DNA of 64,000 nucleotides from Chersky-840 sp963838775 (GTDB lineage Bacteria > Actinomycetota > Acidimicrobiia > Acidimicrobiales > UBA8190), in NCBI GenBank assembly GCA_963838775.1, contig CAWISP010000009.1:153794-217793 (forward strand), given 5' to 3'. A program made the position numbers and the translations under genes. Under the pieces are notes generated by a model. That model saw only the letters and a program-made list of their open reading frames with translations, did not search any database and was not told where the DNA came from. The first letter of the stretch is position 1, and every line of letters starts with the position of its first letter. Below, in pieces: positions 46,641-54,807 of this stretch.

Positions 46641-47362
46641 TGGTGCTCGCCGTGGAGTCCTCCACCGAGCTGGCTGGGGTGGCGCTGGCCGACGAGGCCG
46701 GTGTGCTCGCCACCGTCACCGTGTCGCGCGGTCGTCACCATGCCGAATCGATCGCTCCCGCTATCGAGTTCGCGTGCCGGAGAGCCGACGTCGCCCTGTC
46801 CTCCCTCGACGTCGTCGGTGTCGACGTGGGCCCCGGGCTCTTCACCGGCCTGCGCGTCGGGGTGGGAACGGCCAAGGCGTTGGCGTTCGCGCTGGAGCGG
46901 CCTCTCGTCGCCGTGGGCAGCCTCGACGTCCTGGCTCACGCCGTGGGGGCGTCGGGCGTCGCCCCGGGCACGCTCGTGGTCCCCGTCGTCGACGCCCGAC
47001 GTGGTGAGGTCTTCGCGGCCCGCCTCCGGACGACCGTCGCCGACCTCTCGTGGGAACAGACCGAGGTTCGCAGGACTCCCGAGGCGCTCGCCGCCGAGCT
47101 CGCCGATCTCGGCGAGCCCCTCGTGATGGCGGGGAACGGGGCGCGCCGCTACCGGGCGATACTGAGCGCCGTGCCCGGCGCGCTGTTCTGCGGTGAAGCC
47201 CTCGACTTCCCTCCCCCGGGGGTGCTGGCCACCGTGGTGCTCGCTCGGTCCGCCGCGGGCGCGCCCGCCGATGCGAGCACCGTGCTGCCCCGGTACCTGC
47301 GCGATGCCGACACCCGCATCAAGTGGGAAACGCGGGCGCGGCGCGCCGGTGTGGAGGGCTGA
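46640..47362 (+). CDS. tsaB: tRNA threonylcarbamoyladenosine biosynthesis protein TsaB
   Basis: ASKHA-fold scaffold partner of TsaD. It has VLAVESSTELAGVALADEA, HHAESIAPAIEFA, VGVDVGPGLFTGLRVGVGTA and VPVVDARRGEVFAARL. The ATG at 46640 overlaps the tsaE stop (TGATG); an upstream in-frame GTG at 46625 is possible. 240 residues, normal. Confidence 0.94.
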   Translation: MVLAVESSTELAGVALADEAGVLATVTVSRGRHHAESIAPAIEFACRRADVALSSLDVVGVDVGPGLFTGLRVGVGTAKALAFALERPLVAVGSLDVLAHAVGASGVAPGTLVVPVVDARRGEVFAARLRTTVADLSWEQTEVRRTPEALAAELADLGEPLVMAGNGARRYRAILSAVPGALFCGEALDFPPPGVLATVVLARSAAGAPADASTVLPRYLRDADTRIKWETRARRAGVEG

Positions 47363-47941
47363 GTGCCCCCGGCGTGGGACGAGGGGCCCGTCCCTCCCGA
47401 CGACGCGCCCGAGGCGATGCCCGAACGCGTCGTGGGAGCGGTCCGGATCGTGCCGCTGCGCCGGCGCCACTTGCGCAACGTGGTCCAGATCGAAGAGGCC
47501 AATTACCCGCGGCCGTGGTCGTCGACGGTCTTTCTGTCCGAGCTCGCCCAGCGGCGGTCGCGGCGCTACACCGTGGCCACCATCGGGCCCCTCGTGGTCG
47601 GCTACAGCGGCCTCATGGTGGTGGCGGAGGACGGCCACATCACCACGCTCACCGTGGACCCGGCCTGGCACCGTCGCGGCATCGGTACGGTGCTGCTGCT
47701 CGACCAGGCGCGTGCCGCCCCCCGGCTCGGCGTGCGTCATCTCACGCTCGAGGTGAGGGAGTCGAACTCGTCGGCGCAGATGCTGTACCAGCGCTTCGGC
47801 TTCGCGCCCGTCGGGGTCCGGCGCAACTACTACCCCGAGACGGGTGAGGATGCCATCGTCATGTGGGCGCGCGACATCGACAGCCCCGACTATGCGCAAC
47901 GCCTGGCGGACATCCACGCCCACCTGGGGGACGGGACATGA
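47363..47941 (+). CDS. rimI: Ribosomal-protein-alanine N-acetyltransferase RimI-like (GNAT)
   Basis: A 192-residue GNAT enzyme. Acetyl-CoA binding is seen in LTVDPAWHRRGIGTVLLLDQ and the substrate side in EEANYPRPWSSTVFLSELAQ, LEVRESNSSAQMLYQRFGFA and GVRRNYYPETGEDAIVMWA. An N-terminal stretch of about 35 residues precedes the core. Starts right after the tsaB stop; tsaB-rimI-tsaD is a conserved order. Confidence 0.92.
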   Translation: MPPAWDEGPVPPDDAPEAMPERVVGAVRIVPLRRRHLRNVVQIEEANYPRPWSSTVFLSELAQRRSRRYTVATIGPLVVGYSGLMVVAEDGHITTLTVDPAWHRRGIGTVLLLDQARAAPRLGVRHLTLEVRESNSSAQMLYQRFGFAPVGVRRNYYPETGEDAIVMWARDIDSPDYAQRLADIHAHLGDGT

Positions 47942-48951
47942 CCGACGCCGGTGCGCTCGTGCTCGGCATCGAGACGTCGTGCGACGACACCGCCGCCGCC
48001 GTGGTGCGGTCCGGGACCGAGGTGTTGTCGTCGGTGGTGTCGAGCCAGGTCGACCTGCACGCCCTCTACGGAGGGGTCGTGCCCGAGCTCGCGGGCCGGG
48101 CCCATCTCGAGCTCCTGACCCCGGTCATCGGCGAAGCGCTCGGGCGCGCCGCGGTGGGAGGCAAGGACCTGCGCGCCGTGGCGGCGACCATCGGCCCCGG
48201 TCTGATCGGCTCGCTGCTCGTGGGCGTGAGCGAGGCCAAGGCGCTGTCGCTGGCATGGGGTGTGCCCTTCGCGGGCGTCAACCACCTCGAGGGCCATCTC
48301 TTCGCTGCGCTCCTCGATCATCCCGGCATCGAATGGCCCGTGGCGGTGCTCCTGGTGTCGGGCGGCCATACCCTCCTCGTCTCGATGGAGGGCCCGGGCC
48401 GCTACCGGCTCCTGGGCCAGACCCTCGACGACGCCGCCGGGGAGGCCTTCGACAAGGTGGCTCGGTTCCTGGGTCTCGGGTACCCGGGCGGGCCGGCCAT
48501 CGAGCGGGCGGGGTCGGCGGGGGACCGGGCCGCCTTCGCCTTCCCACGCCCCCTGCTCGGCGACGGGCTCGACTTTTCGTTCAGCGGGCTCAAGACGGCG
48601 GTCGTGCGCGCCGTGCGGGCCCGACCCGAGGCCTCGGACCCCGATGTCGCCGCGTCGTTCCAGCAAGCCGTGGTGGACGTGCTCGTCGCCAAGGCGCTCC
48701 AGGCGGCGGTGGCAGTGGGGGCCCGGGGGATCTGTCTGGCCGGAGGGGTCGCCGCCAACGGCGTCCTGCGCCGGGCGATCGCCGAGGGCTGCGCCGAGCT
48801 CGGCCTCCCCGCCTACCTCCCGAGCATGGCCACGTGCACCGACAACGCGGCGATGATCGCCGCCGCGGGCTGGTGGCAGCTCGAGCACCTGGGCCCCACC
48901 CCCCTCGATGCCGGCGCCGACCCCAATCTCCGCCTGCCCCTGCTGGCCTGA
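47938..48951 (+). CDS. tsaD: tRNA N6-threonylcarbamoyladenosine transferase TsaD
   Basis: Catalytic subunit of t6A synthesis; 337 residues. ATP/metal site: GIETSCDDTAAAVV near the start, the metal-binding His116 and His120 in NHLEGHLFA, and GGVAANGVLRRAI and CTDNAAMIAAAG near the end. The ATG overlaps the rimI stop (ATGA). It ends the cluster before the heat-shock genes. Confidence 0.97.
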   Translation: MTDAGALVLGIETSCDDTAAAVVRSGTEVLSSVVSSQVDLHALYGGVVPELAGRAHLELLTPVIGEALGRAAVGGKDLRAVAATIGPGLIGSLLVGVSEAKALSLAWGVPFAGVNHLEGHLFAALLDHPGIEWPVAVLLVSGGHTLLVSMEGPGRYRLLGQTLDDAAGEAFDKVARFLGLGYPGGPAIERAGSAGDRAAFAFPRPLLGDGLDFSFSGLKTAVVRAVRARPEASDPDVAASFQQAVVDVLVAKALQAAVAVGARGICLAGGVAANGVLRRAIAEGCAELGLPAYLPSMATCTDNAAMIAAAGWWQLEHLGPTPLDAGADPNLRLPLLA

Positions 48952-48977
48952 GGCGCCCCGCCCCGGCGGGGGCCCGG

Positions 48978-49006
48978 TTGCCCGGAGCCCTGGCGCCCGC
49001 TATCGT
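48978..49006 (+). promoter_or_regulatory. groESL promoter
   Basis: TTGCCC (48978-48983), 17 bases, TATCGT (49001-49006). The -10 box touches the first base of the CIRCE repeat, so a bound repressor would cover the transcription start. Confidence 0.6.
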
Positions 49007-49032
49007 TAGCACTCGCAAGGTTCGAGTGCTAA
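49006..49032 (+). promoter_or_regulatory. CIRCE operator (HrcA binding site)
   Basis: TTAGCACTC (49006-49014), nine-base spacer, GAGTGCTAA (49024-49032): an exact copy of the CIRCE consensus. HrcA binds this to repress groESL at low temperature. hrcA is not in the window. Confidence 0.96.
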
Positions 49033-49056
49033 GTGCCTACAGGAGGCTCACCTGCC

Positions 49057-49353
49057 ATGAAGCTCCACCCCCTCGAGGACCGGATCGTTGTCCGCCCCGG
49101 CGAATCTGAAGAGACCACCGCCTCCGGGCTCGTGATCCCCGATACCGCCAAAGAGAAGCCACAGCAGGGCGAAGTGATCGCGGTCGGTCCCGGCCGTCGT
49201 GCCGAGAACACCGGCGAGCTCGTGCCCGTCGACGTCGCCGCCGGTGACACCGTCGTCTACTCGAAGTACGGCGGCACGGAGATCACCTTCGAAGGTGAGG
49301 ACCTCCTCATCCTCTCCAGCCGTGACGTGCTCGCCAAGATCAGCAAGAAGTAA
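49057..49353 (+). CDS. groES: Co-chaperonin GroES
   Basis: A 98-residue cap of the GroEL chamber: MKLHPLEDRIVVRPGESEET, ASGLVIPDTAKEKPQQGEV, VVYSKYGGTEI and the end DVLAKISKK. ATG 49057 with AGGAGG at 49041-49046. Controlled by CIRCE; groEL follows after 12 bases. Confidence 0.98.
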   Translation: MKLHPLEDRIVVRPGESEETTASGLVIPDTAKEKPQQGEVIAVGPGRRAENTGELVPVDVAAGDTVVYSKYGGTEITFEGEDLLILSSRDVLAKISKK

Positions 49354-49365
49354 GGGCGGGCGGCA

Positions 49366-51024
49366 ATGTCCAAGATGCTGAAGTTCGACGAAGCAGCGCG
49401 CCGTGGCCTCGAAGCCGGTGTCGCCAAGCTCGCCGACACGGTGAAGGTGACGCTGGGACCGAAGGGTCGCAACGTCGTCATCGACAAGAAGTTCGGCGCC
49501 CCCACCATCACCAACGACGGGGTCACCATCGCCCGTGAGGTCGAGCTGGAGGACCCGTTCGAGAACATGGGCGCACAGCTGGTGAAGGAGGTCGCCACCA
49601 AGACCAACGACGTCGCCGGTGACGGCACCACCACCGCCACGGTGCTCGCCCAGGCGCTCATCCACGAGGGCTTGCGCAACGTGGCCGCCGGGGCCAGCCC
49701 CATGTCGCTGAAGCGCGGCATCGAGAAGGCGGTCGAAGCCGTGGTCGGCGCCATCAAGAAGCAGGCCAAGGAGATCGACTCCCGCCACGAGATCGCGCAG
49801 GTCGCATCGATCTCTGCCGCCGACGCGTCGATCGGCGAGGTCTTGGCCGAAGCCATCGACAAGGTGGGCAAGGACGGCACCGTCACGGTGGAGGAGTCGA
49901 ACACCTTCGGGCTCGAGCTCGAGTTCACCGAGGGCATGCAGTTCGACAAGGGGTACCTGTCCCCGTACTTCGTGACCGATCCCGAGCGCCAGGAGGCGAT
50001 CCTCGACGATCCCGTGATCCTGATCGCCAACCAGAAGATCAGCGCCGTGCACGATCTCGTGCCCGTGCTCGAGAAGGTCATGCAGACGGGCAAGCCCCTT
50101 CTCCTCATCGCCGAGGACGTCGAGGGCGAGGCGCTCGCCACCCTGGTGGTGAACAAGATCCGGGGGACCTTCACGTCGCTCGCCGTGAAGGCACCGGGGT
50201 TCGGTGATCGCCGCAAGGCCATGCTCCAGGACCTGGCCGTGCTCACCGGCGCCCAGGTCATCTCCGAGGAGATCGGGCTCAAACTCGAGAACGCCACCAT
50301 CGACCTGCTGGGCAGTGCCCGGCGCGTGATCGCCACCAAGGACGACACCACGATCGTCGACGGTGCCGGGGCCGAGGACGAGGTGAAGGGCCGGATCGCG
50401 CAGATCAAGCGTGAGATCGAGGAGACCGACTCGGACTGGGACCGCGAGAAGCTCGAGGAGCGGCTGGCCAAGCTGGCCGGAGGCGTGGCCGTGGTGCGGG
50501 TGGGCGCTGCCACCGAGGTGGAGCTCAAGGAGAAGAAGCACCGGATCGAGGACGCACTGTCGGCCACCCGGGCCGCCATCGAAGAGGGCATCGTAGCCGG
50601 GGGCGGCGTCGCCCTCGTCCGCAGCCGGGCCGCGGTCGAGAAGCTCGCCAAGAGCCTCGACGGCGACGAGGCAACCGGTGCCCGCATCGTGGCGCACGCG
50701 CTTGACGAGCCGCTCAAGTGGATCGCCATCAACGCGGGGCTCGAAGGAGCGGTCGTGGTCCGCCAGGTCGAGAGCGAGACCGGGGCCATCGGCCTGAACG
50801 CGGCGACGGGGAACTTCGAGGACCTCGTCAAGGCGGGCGTCATCGATCCCGCCAAGGTCACCCGCTCTGCGCTGCAGAACGCGGCGTCGGTGGCCGCCCT
50901 CCTGCTCACCACCGAAGCGGTGGTGGCCGACAAGCCTGAGAAGTCCGACCCCGCCGCGGCAGCGGCGGCCATGGGTGGCATGGGCGGCGGCATGGGTGGC
51001 ATGGGCGGCATGGGGATGATGTAG
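49366..51024 (+). CDS. groEL: Chaperonin GroEL
   Basis: A 552-residue chaperonin. Conserved VKVTLGPKGRNVVIDKKFGA, DGVTIAREVEL, DVAGDGTTTATVLAQAL, and the C-terminal Gly-Met repeat MGGGMGGMGGMGMM of a canonical, housekeeping GroEL. Catalytic Asp in DVAGDGTTT is present. It ends just before a strong hairpin. Confidence 0.98.
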   Translation: MSKMLKFDEAARRGLEAGVAKLADTVKVTLGPKGRNVVIDKKFGAPTITNDGVTIAREVELEDPFENMGAQLVKEVATKTNDVAGDGTTTATVLAQALIHEGLRNVAAGASPMSLKRGIEKAVEAVVGAIKKQAKEIDSRHEIAQVASISAADASIGEVLAEAIDKVGKDGTVTVEESNTFGLELEFTEGMQFDKGYLSPYFVTDPERQEAILDDPVILIANQKISAVHDLVPVLEKVMQTGKPLLLIAEDVEGEALATLVVNKIRGTFTSLAVKAPGFGDRRKAMLQDLAVLTGAQVISEEIGLKLENATIDLLGSARRVIATKDDTTIVDGAGAEDEVKGRIAQIKREIEETDSDWDREKLEERLAKLAGGVAVVRVGAATEVELKEKKHRIEDALSATRAAIEEGIVAGGGVALVRSRAAVEKLAKSLDGDEATGARIVAHALDEPLKWIAINAGLEGAVVVRQVESETGAIGLNAATGNFEDLVKAGVIDPAKVTRSALQNAASVAALLLTTEAVVADKPEKSDPAAAAAAMGGMGGGMGGMGGMGMM

Positions 51025-51062
51025 TCAGAGACGGGCCCGCCCATCGGCGGGTACCAACTCCC

Positions 51063-51095
51063 ACGAACGGCCGGGCCCTGGGCCCGGCCGTTCGT
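51063..51095 (+). terminator. Strong hairpin terminator after groEL
   Basis: A 15-bp perfect stem (51063-51077 with 51081-51095) around a CTG loop, 38 bases past the groEL stop. There is no T-tract, as is common for actinobacterial hairpin terminators. This is the strongest inverted repeat in the window. Confidence 0.75.
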
Positions 51096-51188
51096 CGTCG
51101 TGGTGGCGCCGGTAGCGTGCTCGTCGATGCAGGAATCCGCCGAGGCCGACGACCGGGCCCCCGAGGTGTTCCCCCCCCGGGTCGCCAG

Positions 51189-51887
51189 GTGATCTCGCGT
51201 CCGGCCCGAGCCTACGCCGGGGCTCCCGCCCCGTGGGCGTCCCTGAGCCCGCAACGACGGCGCCGGATCGGCCTCACCGCCGTGCGCGACGCCGTCGAGG
51301 CGCATCACCGGGGGCTCGAGGTGGCCGAGCGCGTGACGTTCGACGGTTTTCCCGACCCCGGTGCTCCCTCCGCCGTGTTGGTGCCGCTCTTCGAGCGCGA
51401 CGGCGAGGCCAGGGTGGTGCTCACCCGGCGCGCCGCCCACCTGCGCACCCACACCGGTGAGGTGAGCTTCCCCGGGGGCCGGCTCGACGCCGGGGAGACC
51501 CCCGAGGTGGGGGCCCTGCGCGAGGCGGCCGAAGAGGTCGGGTTGGACACCTCGACGGTGGAGGTGGTCGGGCACCTCACCCCGCTCGTGACCTTCTCCT
51601 CGAGTGCCCGCATCACGCCGGTCGTGGGCGTGCTCCCGGGCCCGCCCCACCTGGTGGCCAATCCCCACGAGGTGGAACACGTCTTCGACGTGTCGCTCGC
51701 GGAGCTGGCCGCCGCCGACGTGTTCCGCGAGGAGCGCTGGGTCGTGCCCGGCCGACCCATGCCTGTCGTAGACGCGGGCGAGGACGGTTCGTTCCCGGTG
51801 TGGTTCTTCGAGCTTCCCCACGACACCGTGTGGGGTGCCACCGCTCGCATGCTCGTCGAGCTGCTGCGCCTCGTCCTCGACGTCTGA
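51189..51887 (+). CDS. Nudix hydrolase, CoA pyrophosphatase-like
   Basis: About 232 residues from GTG 51189; an in-frame GTG at 51117 would add 24. The Nudix box is complete at 51477-51545: G-x5-E (GGRLDAGE), then REAAEEVGL. Just before it are HLRTHTGEVSFPGG, as in the NudL family that splits CoA to 3',5'-ADP and phosphopantetheine. ITPVVGVLPGPPHLVANPHE is also typical. Substrate is inferred from the family. Confidence 0.87.
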   Translation: MISRPARAYAGAPAPWASLSPQRRRRIGLTAVRDAVEAHHRGLEVAERVTFDGFPDPGAPSAVLVPLFERDGEARVVLTRRAAHLRTHTGEVSFPGGRLDAGETPEVGALREAAEEVGLDTSTVEVVGHLTPLVTFSSSARITPVVGVLPGPPHLVANPHEVEHVFDVSLAELAAADVFREERWVVPGRPMPVVDAGEDGSFPVWFFELPHDTVWGATARMLVELLRLVLDV

Positions 51888-52053
51888 GGCCTACCGAGAC
51901 CCGTTCCACCAGGCCGTTCGGGGCGCCACCGGCCACCGCGGCGCGCCGGGGACACGACGCCGATTGCGGCGCGGGGCCGAGGGTGGTGGACGGTATCGTG
52001 GAGGAACGCCACGGGGAAGGCGGGTGCGACGACCGACGTGCAGGAGGCGGCAG

Positions 52054-53217
52054 GTGGCTGAGATCGAGATCGGCATCTACAAATCGGGACGCCGTGCCTA
52101 TGGCTTCGATGACATCGCCATCGTGCCCAGCCGCCGGACGCGGGATCCCGAAGACGTCGACATCTCGTGGGAGATCGACGCCTTCCGCTTCGACCTGCCG
52201 CTCATGGCCGCCGCCATGGACGGCGTCGTGAGCCCGAGGACGGCCATCGAGATCGGTCGCCTGGGGGGCCTGGCCGTGCTCAACCTCGAAGGGTTGTGGA
52301 CCCGCTACGAGGACCCCGAGCCCCTGCTCGAGGAGATCTCGAGGCTCGACGACGACAAGGCCACGGCCCGGATGCAACAGATGTACCTCGAACCCATCAA
52401 TCCCGATCTTGTCACCGAGCGGATCCGCGAGATCAAGTCGGCCGGCGTGGTGTCGTGCGCGTCGGTCACCCCCCAGCGCACCACGGGCCTGGCGCCGGCG
52501 ATCCTGGCGGGGGAGCTCGACATGCTGGTCATCCAGGGGACCGTCGTGTCGGCCGAGCATGTCTCGAAGACCGTCGAGCCGCTCAACCTGAAGAAGTTCA
52601 TCCGCGCCTTCGACCTGCCCGTGATCGTGGGTGGCTGCGCCTCGTACCAGGCCGCCCTCCACCTCATGCGCACCGGCGCGGTGGGTGTGCTCGTCGGGGT
52701 GGGCCCGGGCAACGCCTGCACCACCCGGGGTGTCCTCGGACTGGGGGTACCCCAGGCCACCGCGATCGCGGATGTGGCCGGCGCCCGCATGCGGCACCTC
52801 GACGAGACCGGCGTCTACGTCCACGTCATCGCCGACGGGGGCATGAGCCGCGGTGGTGACATCGCCAAGGCCATCGCCTGCGGGGCCGATGCCGTGATGC
52901 TCGGCTCACCCTTGTCGTCGGCCGAGGAAGCCCCGGCCCGCGGGTTCCACTGGGGCATGGCCACGTTCCATCCCACGCTCCCCCGAGGCGCGCGCGTGCG
53001 CACGACGGTGCGGGGGTCGCTGCACGAGATCCTTCTCGGCCCCGCCCACGAGAACGACGGGCGCATGAACCTCTTCGGTGCCCTACGTACCGCCATGGCC
53101 ACGTGCGGCTACGAGACGGTCAAGGAATTCCAGAAGGCCGAGGTCATGGTGGCCCCCGCGTTGCAGACCGAGGGCAAGGCGCTGCAACGCTCCCAGGGAG
53201 TGGGGATGGGGCACTGA
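52054..53217 (+). CDS. guaB3: GuaB3-family IMP dehydrogenase-related protein
   Basis: A 387-residue TIM-barrel protein of the IMPDH/GMP-reductase superfamily without CBS domains. The catalytic Cys loop is GPGNACTTRGV, and the nucleotide sites VHVIADGGMSRGGDIAKAI and DAVMLGSPLSS are visible. It begins V-A-E-I-E-I-G-I-Y-K-S-G-R-R-A-Y-G-F-D-D from GTG 52054, with AGGAGG six bases upstream. GuaB3 proteins are typical of actinobacteria and cyanobacteria and are thought to act in purine interconversion; neighbouring guaA fits that. Confidence 0.92.
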   Translation: MAEIEIGIYKSGRRAYGFDDIAIVPSRRTRDPEDVDISWEIDAFRFDLPLMAAAMDGVVSPRTAIEIGRLGGLAVLNLEGLWTRYEDPEPLLEEISRLDDDKATARMQQMYLEPINPDLVTERIREIKSAGVVSCASVTPQRTTGLAPAILAGELDMLVIQGTVVSAEHVSKTVEPLNLKKFIRAFDLPVIVGGCASYQAALHLMRTGAVGVLVGVGPGNACTTRGVLGLGVPQATAIADVAGARMRHLDETGVYVHVIADGGMSRGGDIAKAIACGADAVMLGSPLSSAEEAPARGFHWGMATFHPTLPRGARVRTTVRGSLHEILLGPAHENDGRMNLFGALRTAMATCGYETVKEFQKAEVMVAPALQTEGKALQRSQGVGMGH

Positions 53218-53262
53218 GCGACAGCCGGTCCCCCTCCTTCACACCCGACATCACCTTTCGCA

Positions 53263-54807
53263 GTGGCTGACGCCCCGGACACCGTCCTCGTCGTCGACTT
53301 CGGCGCCCAGTACGCCCAGCTCATCGCGCGCCGGGTGCGCGAAGCCCGGGTCTACTCGGAGATCGTCCGCTTCGACACCCCGGCGTCGGAGCTGTTGGCC
53401 CGGCACCCCAAGGGGATCATCCTGTCGGGAGGACCCAAGTCCGTCTACGCGGACTGGGCGCCCGCCGTCGACCCTGCCGTGTACGAGTCAGGCGTCCCGA
53501 TCCTCGGAATCTGTTACGGCGCCCAGCTGCTCACCCAGCAGCTCGGCGGCACGGTGGCGCGCACCGGTCGCGGCGAGTACGGCCGCACCACCCTCACGCG
53601 CTCCGCCACGTCCCCGCTGTTCGCGGACTGGCCGCCACAGGGCCCCGCCGACGTGTGGATGAGCCATGCCGACTCGATCACCGAGGTCCCCGCTGGCTTC
53701 GTGGCCAACGCATCGACGCCGGAAGCGCCCGTGGCGGTCCTGAGCGACGCGCAACGCCAGATCTACGGGGTCCAGTTCCATCCCGAGGTCGTCCACACCG
53801 AGCGGGGACAGGAGCTGCTGGAACGCTTCTTGTTCGACGTGTGTGGAGCCCGTCCCCTGTGGACGCACACCAACATCATCGAGTCGGCGGTCCAGGCGGT
53901 GCGCACCCAGGTCGGCGACGCCCGCGTCCTGTGCGCCTTGTCGGGCGGGGTGGACTCGGCGGTGGCGGCCGCCCTCGTGCACCGGGCCATCGGCAACCAG
54001 CTCACGTGTGTGTTCGTCGACACGGGCCTCATGCGCACCGGCGAGGCCGATCAGGTGGAGGAGACGTTTCGGAGCCAGTTCCACATGGACCTGATCCACG
54101 TCAAAGCGGCGGACCGGTTCTTCGCGGTTCTCGCCGGTGTCACCGATCCCGAAGCCAAGCGCAAGGCCATCGGGGAGACGTTCATCCGCGTCTTCGAAGA
54201 GGTGGCGACCGATGTCGAGGACGCCCGCTTTCTCGTGCAGGGCACGCTGTATCCCGACATCATCGAGTCGGGCACGGGCGATGCGGCGACTATCAAGTCG
54301 CACCACAACGTGGGAGGACTGCCCGAGGATATGGCCTTCGCGCTGGTGGAGCCGCTGCGCCCGCTGTTCAAGGACGAGGTTCGGGCCGTGGGGGAGGAGC
54401 TGGGCCTGCCCGAGGAGATCGTCTGGCGCCAGCCGTTCCCCGGGCCCGGCCTGGCGGTGCGCATCATCGGCGAGGTCACCCCCGAGCGCGCCGAGATCCT
54501 GCGCGCCGCCGACGCCATCGTCACCGACGAGATCCGTCGCGCCGGGCTGTACCGGCAGCTGTGGCAGAGCTTTGCGGTGCTCCCCGCCGTCCGCACCGTG
54601 GGGGTCATGGGGGACGAGCGGACCTACGCCTATCCCATCGTCATCCGCGCCGTCACCTCCGACGACGCCATGACCGCCGATTGGGCCCGACTGCCCTACG
54701 AACTGCTCGAGCGCCTGTCCACGCGCATCATCAACGAGGTGGACGGCGTCAACCGGGTGGCCCTCGACATCACGTCGAAACCACCCGGCACCATTGAATG
54801 GGAGTGA
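53263..54807 (+). CDS. guaA: GMP synthase (glutamine-hydrolysing)
   Basis: Converts XMP to GMP. The 514-residue protein has the glutaminase nucleophile Cys84 in GICYGAQLL, the His-Glu pair in QFHPEVVHTERG, the ATP pyrophosphatase P-loop SGGVDSAVAA, and the C-terminal dimer domain ending KPPGTIEWE. GTG start at 53263. pcrA starts inside its last codons. Confidence 0.97.
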   Translation: MADAPDTVLVVDFGAQYAQLIARRVREARVYSEIVRFDTPASELLARHPKGIILSGGPKSVYADWAPAVDPAVYESGVPILGICYGAQLLTQQLGGTVARTGRGEYGRTTLTRSATSPLFADWPPQGPADVWMSHADSITEVPAGFVANASTPEAPVAVLSDAQRQIYGVQFHPEVVHTERGQELLERFLFDVCGARPLWTHTNIIESAVQAVRTQVGDARVLCALSGGVDSAVAAALVHRAIGNQLTCVFVDTGLMRTGEADQVEETFRSQFHMDLIHVKAADRFFAVLAGVTDPEAKRKAIGETFIRVFEEVATDVEDARFLVQGTLYPDIIESGTGDAATIKSHHNVGGLPEDMAFALVEPLRPLFKDEVRAVGEELGLPEEIVWRQPFPGPGLAVRIIGEVTPERAEILRAADAIVTDEIRRAGLYRQLWQSFAVLPAVRTVGVMGDERTYAYPIVIRAVTSDDAMTADWARLPYELLERLSTRIINEVDGVNRVALDITSKPPGTIEWE

